Source: JAIPEK01 sp041685935
GTDB taxonomy: Bacteria > Desulfobacterota > Desulfobacteria > Desulfobacterales > Desulfobacteraceae
DNA length: 11,168 nt
Assembly: GCA_041685935.1 (NCBI GenBank)
Contig: JAWLES010000078.1
Location: 1-11,168, forward strand
Direction of reading: 5' to 3'
The notes under the pieces were generated by a model. The model had not been told where the DNA came from. It did no database searches and worked only from the letters and a program-made list of their open reading frames with translations. A program made the translations under genes and the position numbers. This document shows, one piece after another, positions 1 through 6,557 of the stretch; positions within the stretch are counted from its first letter, which is position 1, and each line of letters starts with the position of its first letter.

Positions 1-453
1 TTTATCTCCCTGGCTGACAAGGTCAAAGGCACGGCTTTCGATCCGCAGGATCTCTTCCAGGTTTTCCCTGATCAGGCCGGTGGTCTGTCTCACCCGGTCC
101 GACCGGGTCAGGGAAGGGATATTTTGGAGAACCGCTTTCAATTCGGGCAGTGTATGGCTGTATTCCTTTTTCCATCTCAGGTCGCCGCTTGTGGCGCTGA
201 TGAGGGCGGCAGACTTCATTGTTTCCGCGTACAGCAGAAGCTTGCGGGAGGATCGTTCAATGGCAAGTTCCCGGTTTTTGAACGAGTTGAGAAGCATGTA
301 GGAATACACAATATGCCACAAAAGAACCCCTACGAGAAGAACAGTCACGGCGACCGAGGCGATAAACCACGGCCGGGCATCAGTACCCTTTTTTCTCAGG
401 CGGTTTCCTGTATTCGGTCTGCCGGAATTGGAAGAAGCAATCGAAAAAGGCAT
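1..453 (-). CDS. Membrane sensor protein, N-terminal part (runs off left edge)
   Basis: Reading leftward from the ATG at 453 gives 151 open codons with no stop before the window edge. Residues 1-28 are polar and basic (cytoplasmic), residues 29-53 are a clear hydrophobic membrane segment (starting PWFIASVAVTVLL), and the rest is a charged, helical, probably periplasmic region. The visible end (IESRAFDLVSQGDK) resembles the helical sensor region found in some histidine kinases and diguanylate cyclases; no catalytic domain is inside the window, so the output type is unknown. The start follows the stop of the betaine-binding-like lipoprotein by 9 bases in the same frame (TAG at 465-463, then ATA CGC ATA ATG), and no Shine-Dalgarno is evident, so translational coupling is likely. 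The arrangement suggests a sensor that reads the ligand state of the binding protein, which is inference. Confidence 0.72.
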   Translation of the reverse strand, partial: MPFSIASSNSGRPNTGNRLRKKGTDARPWFIASVAVTVLLVGVLLWHIVYSYMLLNSFKNRELAIERSSRKLLLYAETMKSAALISATSGDLRWKKEYSHTLPELKAVLQNIPSLTRSDRVRQTTGLIRENLEEILRIESRAFDLVSQGDK

Positions 454-462
454 TATGCGTAT

Positions 463-1401
463 CTATTCCCGGCGGACCCAGGTGTTCACTTTGGATTCAT
501 TCTCTTCGACCCACTGCCGGGCGGCATTCAGGTAGCCGGTATCTTCGTCCTGCGCTTTCAGCATGACCTTTGCCATATCATCGGGCGACCATTTGAAATT
601 GTCCAGGAGGTGATACACCTCCGGCATGTCCCGTTTCAATCCTTTTCTTACGATGGTACTGATGTGTTCTTCGTCTCCGTATACGTTCTCAGGGTCATGA
701 AGGTATTTGAGATCCCATTTTGCAAACATCCAGTGCGGGGTCCAGCCGGTAACCACGACCCACCTGTCTTCCTCAACGGCGTTCTCCAGTGCGGCGGTCA
801 TGGTGGCGCCGCTGCCTGACACCAGTTCGAATCCGTCAAGCTCGTATTCTTCAATTGCTTTCTTTGTGTTTTTCATAAGGCCGGCAGGCGGGTCGATCCC
901 GATGATTTTGTGTTCGAATTTCTCCCCGTGGGTTTTTAATTCTTCTACCGACTTGATGTCAACATACTCAGGAACCACAAGCCCGATTTTCGTACCTTTA
1001 AGGTTGGGACCGAGATTCTCCACCTCTGTTTTGAATTTTTCAAGAAACCTTGCCTGGAGAGAAGGAAGCCACGCCGCAACTGTTCCGTCCCGGTCACCGG
1101 CCGCCAGTGATTCCCACATGGCTATCAGGCTCACGGGCAAAAGCTCGCATTCCCGGTTCAGCTTTTTTTCAATCGCCGCCTTGACCACGTTGGCGCTGGC
1201 GATTTCCGAAGCCCAGTCAACATACACGAGCCTGACCGGAGCTTTTTCAGCGGATGCTGCCCCGGCTTCTTTTTCCTGTTTGTCTTCACCCGAACATCCG
1301 GAAATCAAAGACCCGAACCAGAGAAGGCAGCAGGCCGAGATCACTGCGAAAACCACATAACGCCCGCCATTTTTTGTAAAACGAATACCTTTCATATTCA
1401 C
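463..1401 (-). CDS. Glycine betaine/proline-betaine-type substrate-binding lipoprotein (OpuAC family)
   Basis: Binds a quaternary-ammonium-type ligand outside the cytoplasmic membrane; the exact ligand is unknown. The N-terminus is a lipoprotein signal: basic residues, a hydrophobic stretch, then lipobox LISGC, with the modified cysteine at about residue 36. The mature part has family segments: VYVDWASEIASANVV near the start, ESLAAGDRDGTVAAWLP, and WVVVTGWTPHWMFAKWDLKY near residue 245, which holds tryptophans of the kind that form the betaine cage. Total length (about 312 residues) is normal for the family. I chose GTG at 1401 because AAGGAG (1417-1412) lies 10 bases upstream; ATG at 1395 is the alternative, but its spacing would be 16. 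A reading frame extending to 1518 is rejected because the promoter at 1429-1457 lies inside it. No permease or ATPase gene is adjacent in the window; the next gene is a membrane sensor, so the protein may serve signalling rather than uptake. Confidence 0.9.
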   Translation of the reverse strand: MNMKGIRFTKNGGRYVVFAVISACCLLWFGSLISGCSGEDKQEKEAGAASAEKAPVRLVYVDWASEIASANVVKAAIEKKLNRECELLPVSLIAMWESLAAGDRDGTVAAWLPSLQARFLEKFKTEVENLGPNLKGTKIGLVVPEYVDIKSVEELKTHGEKFEHKIIGIDPPAGLMKNTKKAIEEYELDGFELVSGSGATMTAALENAVEEDRWVVVTGWTPHWMFAKWDLKYLHDPENVYGDEEHISTIVRKGLKRDMPEVYHLLDNFKWSPDDMAKVMLKAQDEDTGYLNAARQWVEENESKVNTWVRRE

Positions 1402-1428
1402 CGGGTTCCATCTCCTTTTTGGGAACTC

Positions 1429-1457
1429 ATTATAGGAGTTTTTTGCAAATCCTTCAA
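1429..1457 (-). promoter_or_regulatory. Sigma-70 promoter of the binding-protein/sensor pair
   Basis: On the minus strand TTGAAG (1457-1452) and a perfect TATAAT (1434-1429) are separated by exactly 17 bases. The predicted transcript start is near 1422, about 20 bases before the GTG at 1401, with the AAGGAG ribosome site between them. The -35 matches the consensus at 4 of 6 bases. Confidence 0.72.
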
Positions 1458-1507
1458 GGCCGGGTCTCGAAAGTCTCGGGCCTCGACCGGAACCACGTTG
1501 ACCCGGT

Positions 1508-2251
1508 TCAGTTTTCATACCCGGCCGGCATCACGAGCAAAGGCTCGTGTGAACGGGGCAGGCCCAGAACCCTGTTGAGATGTTCATCATTGAAGGCGCC
1601 CACGATTCCGGCCGCAAGCTTCTCTGCTTGGGCCTGCAGAAAGAGATTCTGGCCGATATGTCCGGCTTCGATCATGGCATACCGTCTGCCGCGCTCTCCG
1701 TACTTGCCCCGGATTCGTTCATATTCCGCTGTGACCACGAAGCTGACCGGGGCCGTGGCTACCCACATCTGGGAAAGGCATGCGCGGGCCGTCTCTTCTC
1801 TGAGATCCTTGTCCGCAACCCTTTCCAATGCGTGTTGATCCGGTTTATAATGGTACACACCGGCTTCGAGCTTTTCCACAGTGTGCTCTCCGGTCACCAC
1901 ATACACATCCATGGGGTACAATGCTCCCGCCGAAGGTGCGCTCCGTTTGAATCCTCCCTTTTCCGTGATGCCCTGGGCGGCCCATAGCATTTGGGAAAGC
2001 TGCTCCGGACTCAGCGGTTTGTCTGTATACGACCGTATTGTTCTTCTGCGCTCGATGGCCTGCTCTACTGAGACCGTTCCCTTGTGTCTCGCCGGGGGCA
2101 GTTTCATGATATCCTCCGTATGTTGGGAAAAAAATCCTGCAAAAACCCTGCCTGAAGAGAAAAACCAGACGGTTGAGAAAAACGCCGCCGCTTTTCCGGC
2201 AAAGGCGAGAATTCTCCTTTTTTGGGTGTCGATGTTCGGATCGGTTTTCAT
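1508..2251 (-). CDS. SagB/ThcOx-type nitroreductase-family oxidoreductase, possibly Tat-exported
   Basis: An FMN-dependent nitroreductase-fold protein of the SagB/ThcOx branch, 247 residues. Family marks are RRRTIRSYTDKPLSPEQLSQ (FMN phosphate-binding Arg/Ser region, about residues 68-87), LWAAQGIT, SAPSAGALYPMDVYVV (about 101-116), and the C-terminal segment EAGHIGQNLFLQAQ. In SagB relatives that act on thiazole/oxazole peptides the enzyme oxidises azolines; no cyclodehydratase or peptide precursor lies nearby, so the substrate is unknown. The N-terminal 40 residues hold KRRILAFAGKAAAFF and a hydrophobic run, like a Tat-type signal. The ATG at 2251 has only a distant GGAG, whereas an internal ATG at 2107 has GGAGG five bases upstream, giving a 199-residue protein without the signal. 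I keep the long form because related proteins often carry such a leader directly before the IKLPPARH-like segment. It lies 90 bases downstream of the spermidine-synthase-like gene, probably in one transcript. Confidence 0.85.
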   Translation of the reverse strand: MKTDPNIDTQKRRILAFAGKAAAFFSTVWFFSSGRVFAGFFSQHTEDIMKLPPARHKGTVSVEQAIERRRTIRSYTDKPLSPEQLSQMLWAAQGITEKGGFKRSAPSAGALYPMDVYVVTGEHTVEKLEAGVYHYKPDQHALERVADKDLREETARACLSQMWVATAPVSFVVTAEYERIRGKYGERGRRYAMIEAGHIGQNLFLQAQAEKLAAGIVGAFNDEHLNRVLGLPRSHEPLLVMPAGYEN

Positions 2252-2341
2252 ATTACAGTTTCCGGTTCTCCCGGGCCCGTTGCTGCTTCGGATGACAGGA
2301 AGTGTCTCCTTATCCGGGCGCTGACGATGTCTTTTTGGGTT

Positions 2342-3064
2342 TCAACTGTTCCGGGCCACATAAACAGCCCCTTCGGATGTGCCGCCTGCCAGGGGGTTGT
2401 CAAATTCAACGTTGTGGGCTTCCACGCTTTCAAACACGCCTGCCAGGTGGTCGGTGAAAGACTGTTCAGGTTTTCCGTCAGCCCACAGTGCAAAAACGCC
2501 GCCGGGTTTGAGATGCAATGCCAGTTCGTGCAGGCCTTCGGTTGTGTAGAACCGGGTGTTGGTCTGGTGCAGGGTGTGTGTCGGTGTGTGATCGATGTCC
2601 AGGAGAACGGCGTCGTGTTTTATGTCCGGGCGGTCCGGGTCGAAGCTTTTGGATACATCCTTTGACAGGGCGAAAAAGTCCGCATGCAGTAGCCGGCACC
2701 TGGGGTCCCGTGTCAAGGTTCCGCCCAGCGGGACAAGGCCGTTTTGATGCCACTCGATTACGCCGGAAAGATACTCCACCACCACAAGGGATGTGACCCG
2801 CGGATCTTCCAGGGCGGAAACCGCTGTGTAGCCAAGCCCCAAACCTCCGACCACCACGTCGAGTTCTCCGCAGTCCAGCTTGTCCAGAGCTAGCTTGGCC
2901 AGCTGGTGTTCCGCTTCATGGAACAGGCTCGACATCAGGAAATACTCCCCGAGCTTGACCTCAAAGATTTCGATTCCGCCGTGCCCGATGAGCCGCCGCC
3001 GCCTTAATAGAAGGTCCCCTAACGGTGTCTGCCTGTGATCAAGTTCCTCGTAATTCAAACTCAT
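2342..3064 (-). CDS. Spermidine-synthase-like (class I methyltransferase fold) protein
   Basis: A 240-residue protein with the fold of polyamine aminopropyltransferases and SAM methyltransferases. VVVGGLGLGYTAVSAL (about residues 70-85) is the glycine-rich nucleotide loop, VVVEYLSGVIEWH supplies the acidic residue that normally contacts the ribose, DAVLLDIDHTP sits where spermidine synthases have their catalytic Asp segment, and LKPGGVFALWAD follows. The usual N-terminal tetramerisation domain is short or absent, and the catalytic segment reads DIDH rather than DSTD, so true spermidine synthase activity is uncertain. ATG at 3064 is chosen over an in-frame TTG at 3082, because the inverted repeat at 3087-3120 leaves no room for a ribosome site before the TTG. 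Neither start has a clear Shine-Dalgarno. The nitroreductase gene follows 90 bases downstream. Confidence 0.75.
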   Translation of the reverse strand: MSLNYEELDHRQTPLGDLLLRRRRLIGHGGIEIFEVKLGEYFLMSSLFHEAEHQLAKLALDKLDCGELDVVVGGLGLGYTAVSALEDPRVTSLVVVEYLSGVIEWHQNGLVPLGGTLTRDPRCRLLHADFFALSKDVSKSFDPDRPDIKHDAVLLDIDHTPTHTLHQTNTRFYTTEGLHELALHLKPGGVFALWADGKPEQSFTDHLAGVFESVEAHNVEFDNPLAGGTSEGAVYVARNS

Positions 3065-3086
3065 TTTCAGAATATGGCACAAAATC

Positions 3087-3120
3087 GGGATTGATTCAAC
3101 CGGGCGGTTGAAATAATCCC
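3087..3120. repeat. 34-bp inverted repeat, candidate operator or leader hairpin
   Basis: GGGATT (3087-3092) and AATCCC (3115-3120) are outer arms; TTCAACCG (3095-3102) and CGGTTGAA (3105-3112) are inner arms around a 2-base centre, all on one axis at 3103.5. Fourteen base pairs are perfect, with one mismatch and one G-T wobble between them. It lies 22 bases upstream of the spermidine-synthase-like ATG. On the minus strand it is followed by GATTTTG, so an attenuator-like hairpin is also possible. Confidence 0.6.
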
Positions 3121-3207
3121 TTTCGAACCCGAATGGCGGGTCTGTTTGTTCCGGTTTCCGGTAAAAGGGGCGGAATCATTGGAGCGAGCGCTTTTTCAGG
3201 GCAGGGC

Positions 3208-3258
3208 AAAAAGAACACCTGAATCCGGCCGGAGAAATGTCCCCGGCGGATTCAGGTG
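3208..3258 (-). terminator. Intrinsic terminator of the ORP-like operon
   Basis: CACCTGAATCC (3216-3226) pairs with GGATTCAGGTG (3248-3258), extended by GCCGG/CCGGC (3228-3232 with 3243-3247) past one bulged G, around a 10-base loop. Read leftward, the stem is followed at once by TTCTTTTT (3215-3208). It begins 43 bases after the FmdB-type stop codon. On the plus strand no T-run follows, so it acts on minus-strand transcription only. Confidence 0.9.
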
Positions 3259-3300
3259 ACAGGTAAAATGGCAAAACCGAGTCAGTGTTTCCACTGCCAA

Positions 3301-3546
3301 TTATCCGCGTCCACAGCAGCTTCCCGGTCCGGCGCATCCGGATGCCTGTCCCGGAGAGGAGCCGCAGCAGGCGGTGTCCCCCGGGCCGGGCATTCGGTCG
3401 CCGGAAGGCGAAGATGAAGGCGCGGATAAAATCTTTTCCACATTGCCGCTGCCGCAGTGGCGGCAGGCCGGCGCATCTTTTGCGCTGAAGGTAATGATCT
3501 CGCTCATTTGGCCGCAGTCGGCGCATTTGTATTCAAATATCGGCAT
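3301..3546 (-). CDS. FmdB-family zinc-ribbon protein with cysteine-rich tail
   Basis: An 81-residue protein. MPIFEYKCADCGQ at the N-terminus and ACRHCG around residues 27-32 give the two CxxC pairs (C8, C11, C28, C31) of the FmdB/CxxC zinc ribbon; the family is named for a putative regulator in a formylmethanofuran dehydrogenase operon and its molecular role is not settled. Residues 45-81 are a low-complexity Gly/Ser/Pro tail with five more cysteines (TACCG, SGCAG, SCCGRG), beyond the ribbon itself. The start has AAGGA six bases upstream. It is the last gene of the operon, 11 bases after the CGGC-domain gene and just before the terminator at 3208-3258. Confidence 0.88.
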   Translation of the reverse strand: MPIFEYKCADCGQMSEIITFSAKDAPACRHCGSGNVEKILSAPSSSPSGDRMPGPGDTACCGSSPGQASGCAGPGSCCGRG

Positions 3547-3557
3547 GGTTTTTCCTT

Positions 3558-3923
3558 TTATGCAAATATGTTGTCCGGTTTGTACGGATGGGTTCCCTCG
3601 ATTACCTCGACCCCGGACTTGGCTTTGATCTTGTTGATGATCACGTCCTTGTGCGGGCAGTGGTCTGTGATGCAGGGGCCGATATGAATTTTGGTCGCTT
3701 TTTCATCCATTGGCTTGTTCCATAGACTTACCTGGGCCAGCCGGGTCACGATGGTGGCGCCGGGGCAGTCCCCGCAGTTTAAAAGGCCCATGATCTCAGC
3801 CTCTTCATCCTTGTATGCGCTGAATTCCCCTTCTCGCCTGTTGAATCCCACAAGACACCTGCTGCATCCGATACACACGTCATCCATGGCTTTTTTACAG
3901 CCGACAATCAGAATTTTTTCCAT
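3558..3923 (-). CDS. CGGC-domain putative metal-binding protein
   Basis: A 121-residue protein resembling the CGGC domain family, which is rich in conserved Cys and His and is thought to bind metal. Visible are MEKILIVGCKK, a CIGCSRC cluster (C17, C20, C23), CGDCPG (C50, C53; Asp in place of the third-position Gly of the name-giving CGGC), PCITDHCPHKD (C84, H88, C89, H91) and GVEVIEGTHPY at the end. Eight cysteines in all fit a metal or iron-sulfur site. GGAGG lies four bases before the ATG at 3923, the strongest ribosome site in the operon. It sits between the ORP-like and FmdB-type genes; a 64-base gap separates it from the ORP-like gene, with no convincing promoter. The specific role is unknown. 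Confidence 0.8.
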   Translation of the reverse strand: MEKILIVGCKKAMDDVCIGCSRCLVGFNRREGEFSAYKDEEAEIMGLLNCGDCPGATIVTRLAQVSLWNKPMDEKATKIHIGPCITDHCPHKDVIINKIKAKSGVEVIEGTHPYKPDNIFA

Positions 3924-3987
3924 GTCTCCTCCATTGTAGATTGTTGTGTATACATTCCATTAAAACAGTTCCCCGGCAAAGTATCGA

Positions 3988-4347
3988 TTACCAGTGACCG
4001 TCTGTATTCGGGGAGGCTGCGTATTTGATCTTTCCGTCCAGGAAATCCTGAACCGCCTCTTTGACAGTTCCTTTTGCATTGTCTGCGATTCTGACACCTG
4101 CTGCATTGAGTGTTTTAAACGCATTCGGACCACAGAATCCCGTTAACAGGACCTGTGCCTTTTTATCACTTACACTTGCAGCCGCCTGGATGCCGGCCCC
4201 TTTGAATGCGTTGGCGTTTTCGGAGTTGTCAATCACTTCGTATTCGAATGTATCCGTGTCAATGACAAGAATATAGGAAGCCCGGCCGAATCTTGGATCA
4301 AGATCCGAATCAAGGTCCTTGCCTTTTGATGTTACAGCTATTTTCAT
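3988..4347 (-). CDS. ORP-like (orange protein) NifX/NifB-fold cofactor-binding protein
   Basis: A 119-residue single-domain protein of the dinitrogenase iron-molybdenum cofactor family (NifX, C-terminal NifB, MTH1175). Family marks are MKIAVTSKGKDLDSDLDPRFGRA at the start (Asp-Pro-Arg-Phe-Gly-Arg, the cofactor-side loop), AGIQAAASV, LLTGFCGPNAFKTLNAAG and a terminal GHW. Length and operon company match the Desulfovibrio orange protein, which holds a Mo-Cu-sulfide cluster; binding of that cluster here is inference. AAGGAG lies six bases before the ATG, and the gene follows the other NifX-like gene by 17 bases. No nitrogenase structural genes are present, so a role in nitrogen fixation is unlikely. 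Of the three NifX-fold proteins in the operon, this one looks closest to ORP by size and by its clean single-domain form. Confidence 0.8.
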   Translation of the reverse strand: MKIAVTSKGKDLDSDLDPRFGRASYILVIDTDTFEYEVIDNSENANAFKGAGIQAAASVSDKKAQVLLTGFCGPNAFKTLNAAGVRIADNAKGTVKEAVQDFLDGKIKYAASPNTDGHW

Positions 4348-4364
4348 TTTTATCTCCTTGAAAA

Positions 4365-4763
4365 TTATATTTGCGCCTGCATCTGGCCGCCGCCACCGCC
4401 GCAGACCTGATCGTTAGTGATTTCCTGAAGTTTTCCTGCAATCAGGTCTTCAACAACCGGTTTGATCTCGGGACGGTCAACATCATAGTACACATTGATG
4501 CCCACCTGCCTGAATCCCATAAGAGGCCGCATGCCGATGCCTCCGACAATCAGGGCGTCCACCTTGTTTTCAGACAGAAGGTTCACAGGAACCATGCATC
4601 CTCCCTGGACATGTTCCTGGTTTTGAAGAGTGGTTACCTGCTTGATCTCTCCGTCTTCCACATCCACGAAGGTAAATACGTCACAATGGCCGAAATGGCC
4701 TGATCTGGTTCCGTCAAGTCCTCCCCTGCCGTTTGAAGGGATTGCGATTCTACCGTTTTTCAT
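4365..4763 (-). CDS. NifX/NifB-fold protein (MTH1175 type) with Cys/Gly-rich tail
   Basis: A 132-residue member of the dinitrogenase iron-molybdenum cofactor family. It shows RIAIPSNGRGGLDGTRSGHFGHCDVF (His-Phe-Gly-His-Cys in the cofactor-side loop), a GGCMVP cysteine near residue 57, LIVGGIGMRPLMGF and the C-terminal VCGGGGGQMQAQI. The extra Cys and His residues make metal or cluster binding plausible. Its partner is likely the ORP-like protein encoded 17 bases downstream, or the ATPases encoded just upstream. The ATG at 4763 is preceded by AAGGAG at a spacing of 10; 41 bases separate it from the ATPase B stop. Confidence 0.82.
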   Translation of the reverse strand: MKNGRIAIPSNGRGGLDGTRSGHFGHCDVFTFVDVEDGEIKQVTTLQNQEHVQGGCMVPVNLLSENKVDALIVGGIGMRPLMGFRQVGINVYYDVDRPEIKPVVEDLIAGKLQEITNDQVCGGGGGQMQAQI

Positions 4764-4804
4764 GTTTCTGAAACTCCTTGTATTTGTTTATATCGGTTTT
4801 AAAA

Positions 4805-5692
4805 TTATACCAGCCGTTCGATTTTCATGGCCGGATGTTCCATTACGTTTTCCCAGATTTTTTTAACTGCAACTCCGGCATCTGAATCCCGGCCCGTCTC
4901 AATAATGCTTTTTTTCTGAATCATGGATTCGATGAAATTTTTGTCGAACGGTATCTCTCCTACGTACGTGTAATTGTTTTCTTCAGCAGCTTCCCGGATG
5001 GCTGCGGTTCTATCCGGGTCAAGGTCGCATTTGTTTACACATACCATTGCAGGGATTTTGAAGTGTTCTGCAAGCTCTCCCACGCGTTTGAGGTCGTGTA
5101 CTCCTGAAACCGAAGGTTCCGCAACAACCAGAACGGCGTTGGCCCGGCTTATGGATGCGATTACGGGACATCCTATTCCAGGGGGGCCGTCCGTGAGGAT
5201 CAGGTCTGTTTTATCCCTTTGAACGATCTTTCTGGCTTCCTCTCTGACAAGAGCCACAAGGCGACCTGAATTTTCCTCGGCAATTCCGAGCCTGGCGTGA
5301 ACCATGGGGCCGTAACGGGTATCTGAAATATACCATTCCCCGCATGTTTTTAATGGAAAATCAATGGCCCCTTCAGGGCAAAGATCGTAGCAAACCCCGC
5401 AACCTTCACATTCCATGGGGTCGACTTTATACGGATCTTCCGATATTGCTCCGAAGCGGCAAAGCTCCATGCAAAGGCCGCATTCCGTACATTTGTCCGG
5501 ATTTATGACAGCCTCGTTACCCCCCTGAAAGTCGTGTTTTTCCTTGACCTCGGGTTCCATGAGAAGATGAAGGTCTGCCGCATCCACATCAGCGTCACAC
5601 AGGACCATGCTTTTGGAGAAAAACGCAAAAGCCGCTGTCAGGCTTGTTTTTCCGGTTCCACCTTTTCCGCTTAATATTACCAGCTCTTTCAT
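4805..5692 (-). CDS. MinD-type ATPase with 2x[4Fe-4S] ferredoxin insert (ATPase B)
   Basis: A 295-residue P-loop ATPase of the MinD/Mrp group, probably cytoplasmic. SGKGGTGKTS (residues 8-17) is the deviant Walker A with signature lysine K10, DADVD (33-37) is the A-prime region, and DGPPGIGCPV (168-177) is the switch II/Walker B region. Between them, residues 62-112 insert a bacterial ferredoxin domain with C68/C71/C74/C78 and C95/C98/C101/C105, the two full CxxCxxCxxxC sets needed for two [4Fe-4S] clusters. ATG overlaps the stop of ATPase A by four bases (ATGA), so the two are translationally coupled. Similar paired ATPases (DVU2103/DVU2104 type) belong to the Desulfovibrio ORP complex. The likely job is ATP-driven cluster handling or electron delivery to the NifX-fold proteins, which is inference. 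Confidence 0.9.
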   Translation of the reverse strand: MKELVILSGKGGTGKTSLTAAFAFFSKSMVLCDADVDAADLHLLMEPEVKEKHDFQGGNEAVINPDKCTECGLCMELCRFGAISEDPYKVDPMECEGCGVCYDLCPEGAIDFPLKTCGEWYISDTRYGPMVHARLGIAEENSGRLVALVREEARKIVQRDKTDLILTDGPPGIGCPVIASISRANAVLVVAEPSVSGVHDLKRVGELAEHFKIPAMVCVNKCDLDPDRTAAIREAAEENNYTYVGEIPFDKNFIESMIQKKSIIETGRDSDAGVAVKKIWENVMEHPAMKIERLV

Positions 5693-6543
5693 TCGGCATT
5701 CACTCCTATGCTTGACAGTTCCTTGATTCGGTCAAACAGGGTTAAAAATTTTTCCCTGTATTCGGGTATTTTTTCAGCGATAAGGCCGCCGTTTGCGTAA
5801 ACCCGGGCGATTTCCCTGTCAAACGGGATTTCCATTAAAACCTCCACACCTTCCTTTTCAGCATACTTTTTTACATCGTCGTTGCCCATACCGGCGCGGT
5901 TAATAACGATACCACAGGGAAGGTTCATGGTTTTGACCGCCTCCACCGCAAGGGTGAGGTCATTCAGGCCGAAAGGGGTGGGCTCTGTTACAAGAAGCAC
6001 GAAATCCGCTCCTTTCATGGCTGCGATCACCGGGCAGGAAGTGCCCGGGGGCGCATCAATGATATTAACCATTCCCTCTTTTGCATAGGTCCGTATTTTT
6101 TTTATGATCGGCGGAGACATTACCTGTCCGATGGTCAGGTATCCTTGGAGAAAGGATATGTTGCCTGCCTCGCCTGTTTCAATATATCCAAGTTCTCTCG
6201 GGCTTTCAGATATGGCCTCTTCCGGGCAGATGACTTTGCATCCCCCGCAACTGTGGCATAGCTCCGGAAAGGTCACCACTTTTTCACTGAGCACTGCAAT
6301 GGCCCCGAAACGGCAGATTTCCATGCATTTTTTACAATATGTGCATTTTGTGTCGTCTATTACCGGGATCGGTGCAATCACAGGTTCTTTTTCCCGGAAG
6401 ACCGGGTTTAAAAAAAGATGGGAGTTGGGCTCTTCCACGTCACAATCCATAAGCTGGACATTCTTTCCAAGAGAGAATGCAAGGTTGGTTGCAACAGTGG
6501 TTTTTCCGGTTCCACCTTTTCCGCTTGCGATGCTGATATTCAT
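5689..6543 (-). CDS. MinD-type ATPase with 2x[4Fe-4S] ferredoxin insert (ATPase A)
   Basis: A 284-residue paralogue of ATPase B. SGKGGTGKTT (residues 7-16) is the deviant Walker A with signature lysine K9, MDCDVEEPN (32-40) is the A-prime region and DAPPGTSCPV (163-172) the switch II region. The ferredoxin insert (about 61-112) has C67/C70/C73/C77 and C96/C99/C102/C106, so both clusters should form. The two paralogues differ clearly in the residues around the inserts and in length, which suits a heterodimer in which each supplies half of the MinD-type active site. AAGGAG lies eight bases before the ATG. It follows the receiver-domain gene by 14 bases and overlaps ATPase B by four. No membrane-targeting helix like that of MinD is visible at the C-terminus. 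Confidence 0.9.
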   Translation of the reverse strand: MNISIASGKGGTGKTTVATNLAFSLGKNVQLMDCDVEEPNSHLFLNPVFREKEPVIAPIPVIDDTKCTYCKKCMEICRFGAIAVLSEKVVTFPELCHSCGGCKVICPEEAISESPRELGYIETGEAGNISFLQGYLTIGQVMSPPIIKKIRTYAKEGMVNIIDAPPGTSCPVIAAMKGADFVLLVTEPTPFGLNDLTLAVEAVKTMNLPCGIVINRAGMGNDDVKKYAEKEGVEVLMEIPFDREIARVYANGGLIAEKIPEYREKFLTLFDRIKELSSIGVNAE

Positions 6544-6557
6544 CAGGGCATCTCCTT

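Noticed and set aside
124..819. A 231-codon open frame on the plus strand
   Set aside because: It lies antisense to the sensor and binding-protein genes, both of which have recognisable protein features; its own translation resembles no family.
707..1360. A 217-codon plus-strand open frame
   Set aside because: It is antisense to the betaine-binding-type gene, is serine-rich in the way shadow frames often are, and has no ribosome site or family motif.
3074..3090. TGGCAC on the plus strand near 3075 as a second sigma-54 promoter
   Set aside because: The bases ten positions after the GG are GG rather than GC, and no plus-strand gene follows.
3947..3954. An 8-bp palindrome TGTATACA between the ORP-like and CGGC genes as an operator
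   Set aside because: It is too short and isolated, lies inside an operon, and has no promoter elements beside it.
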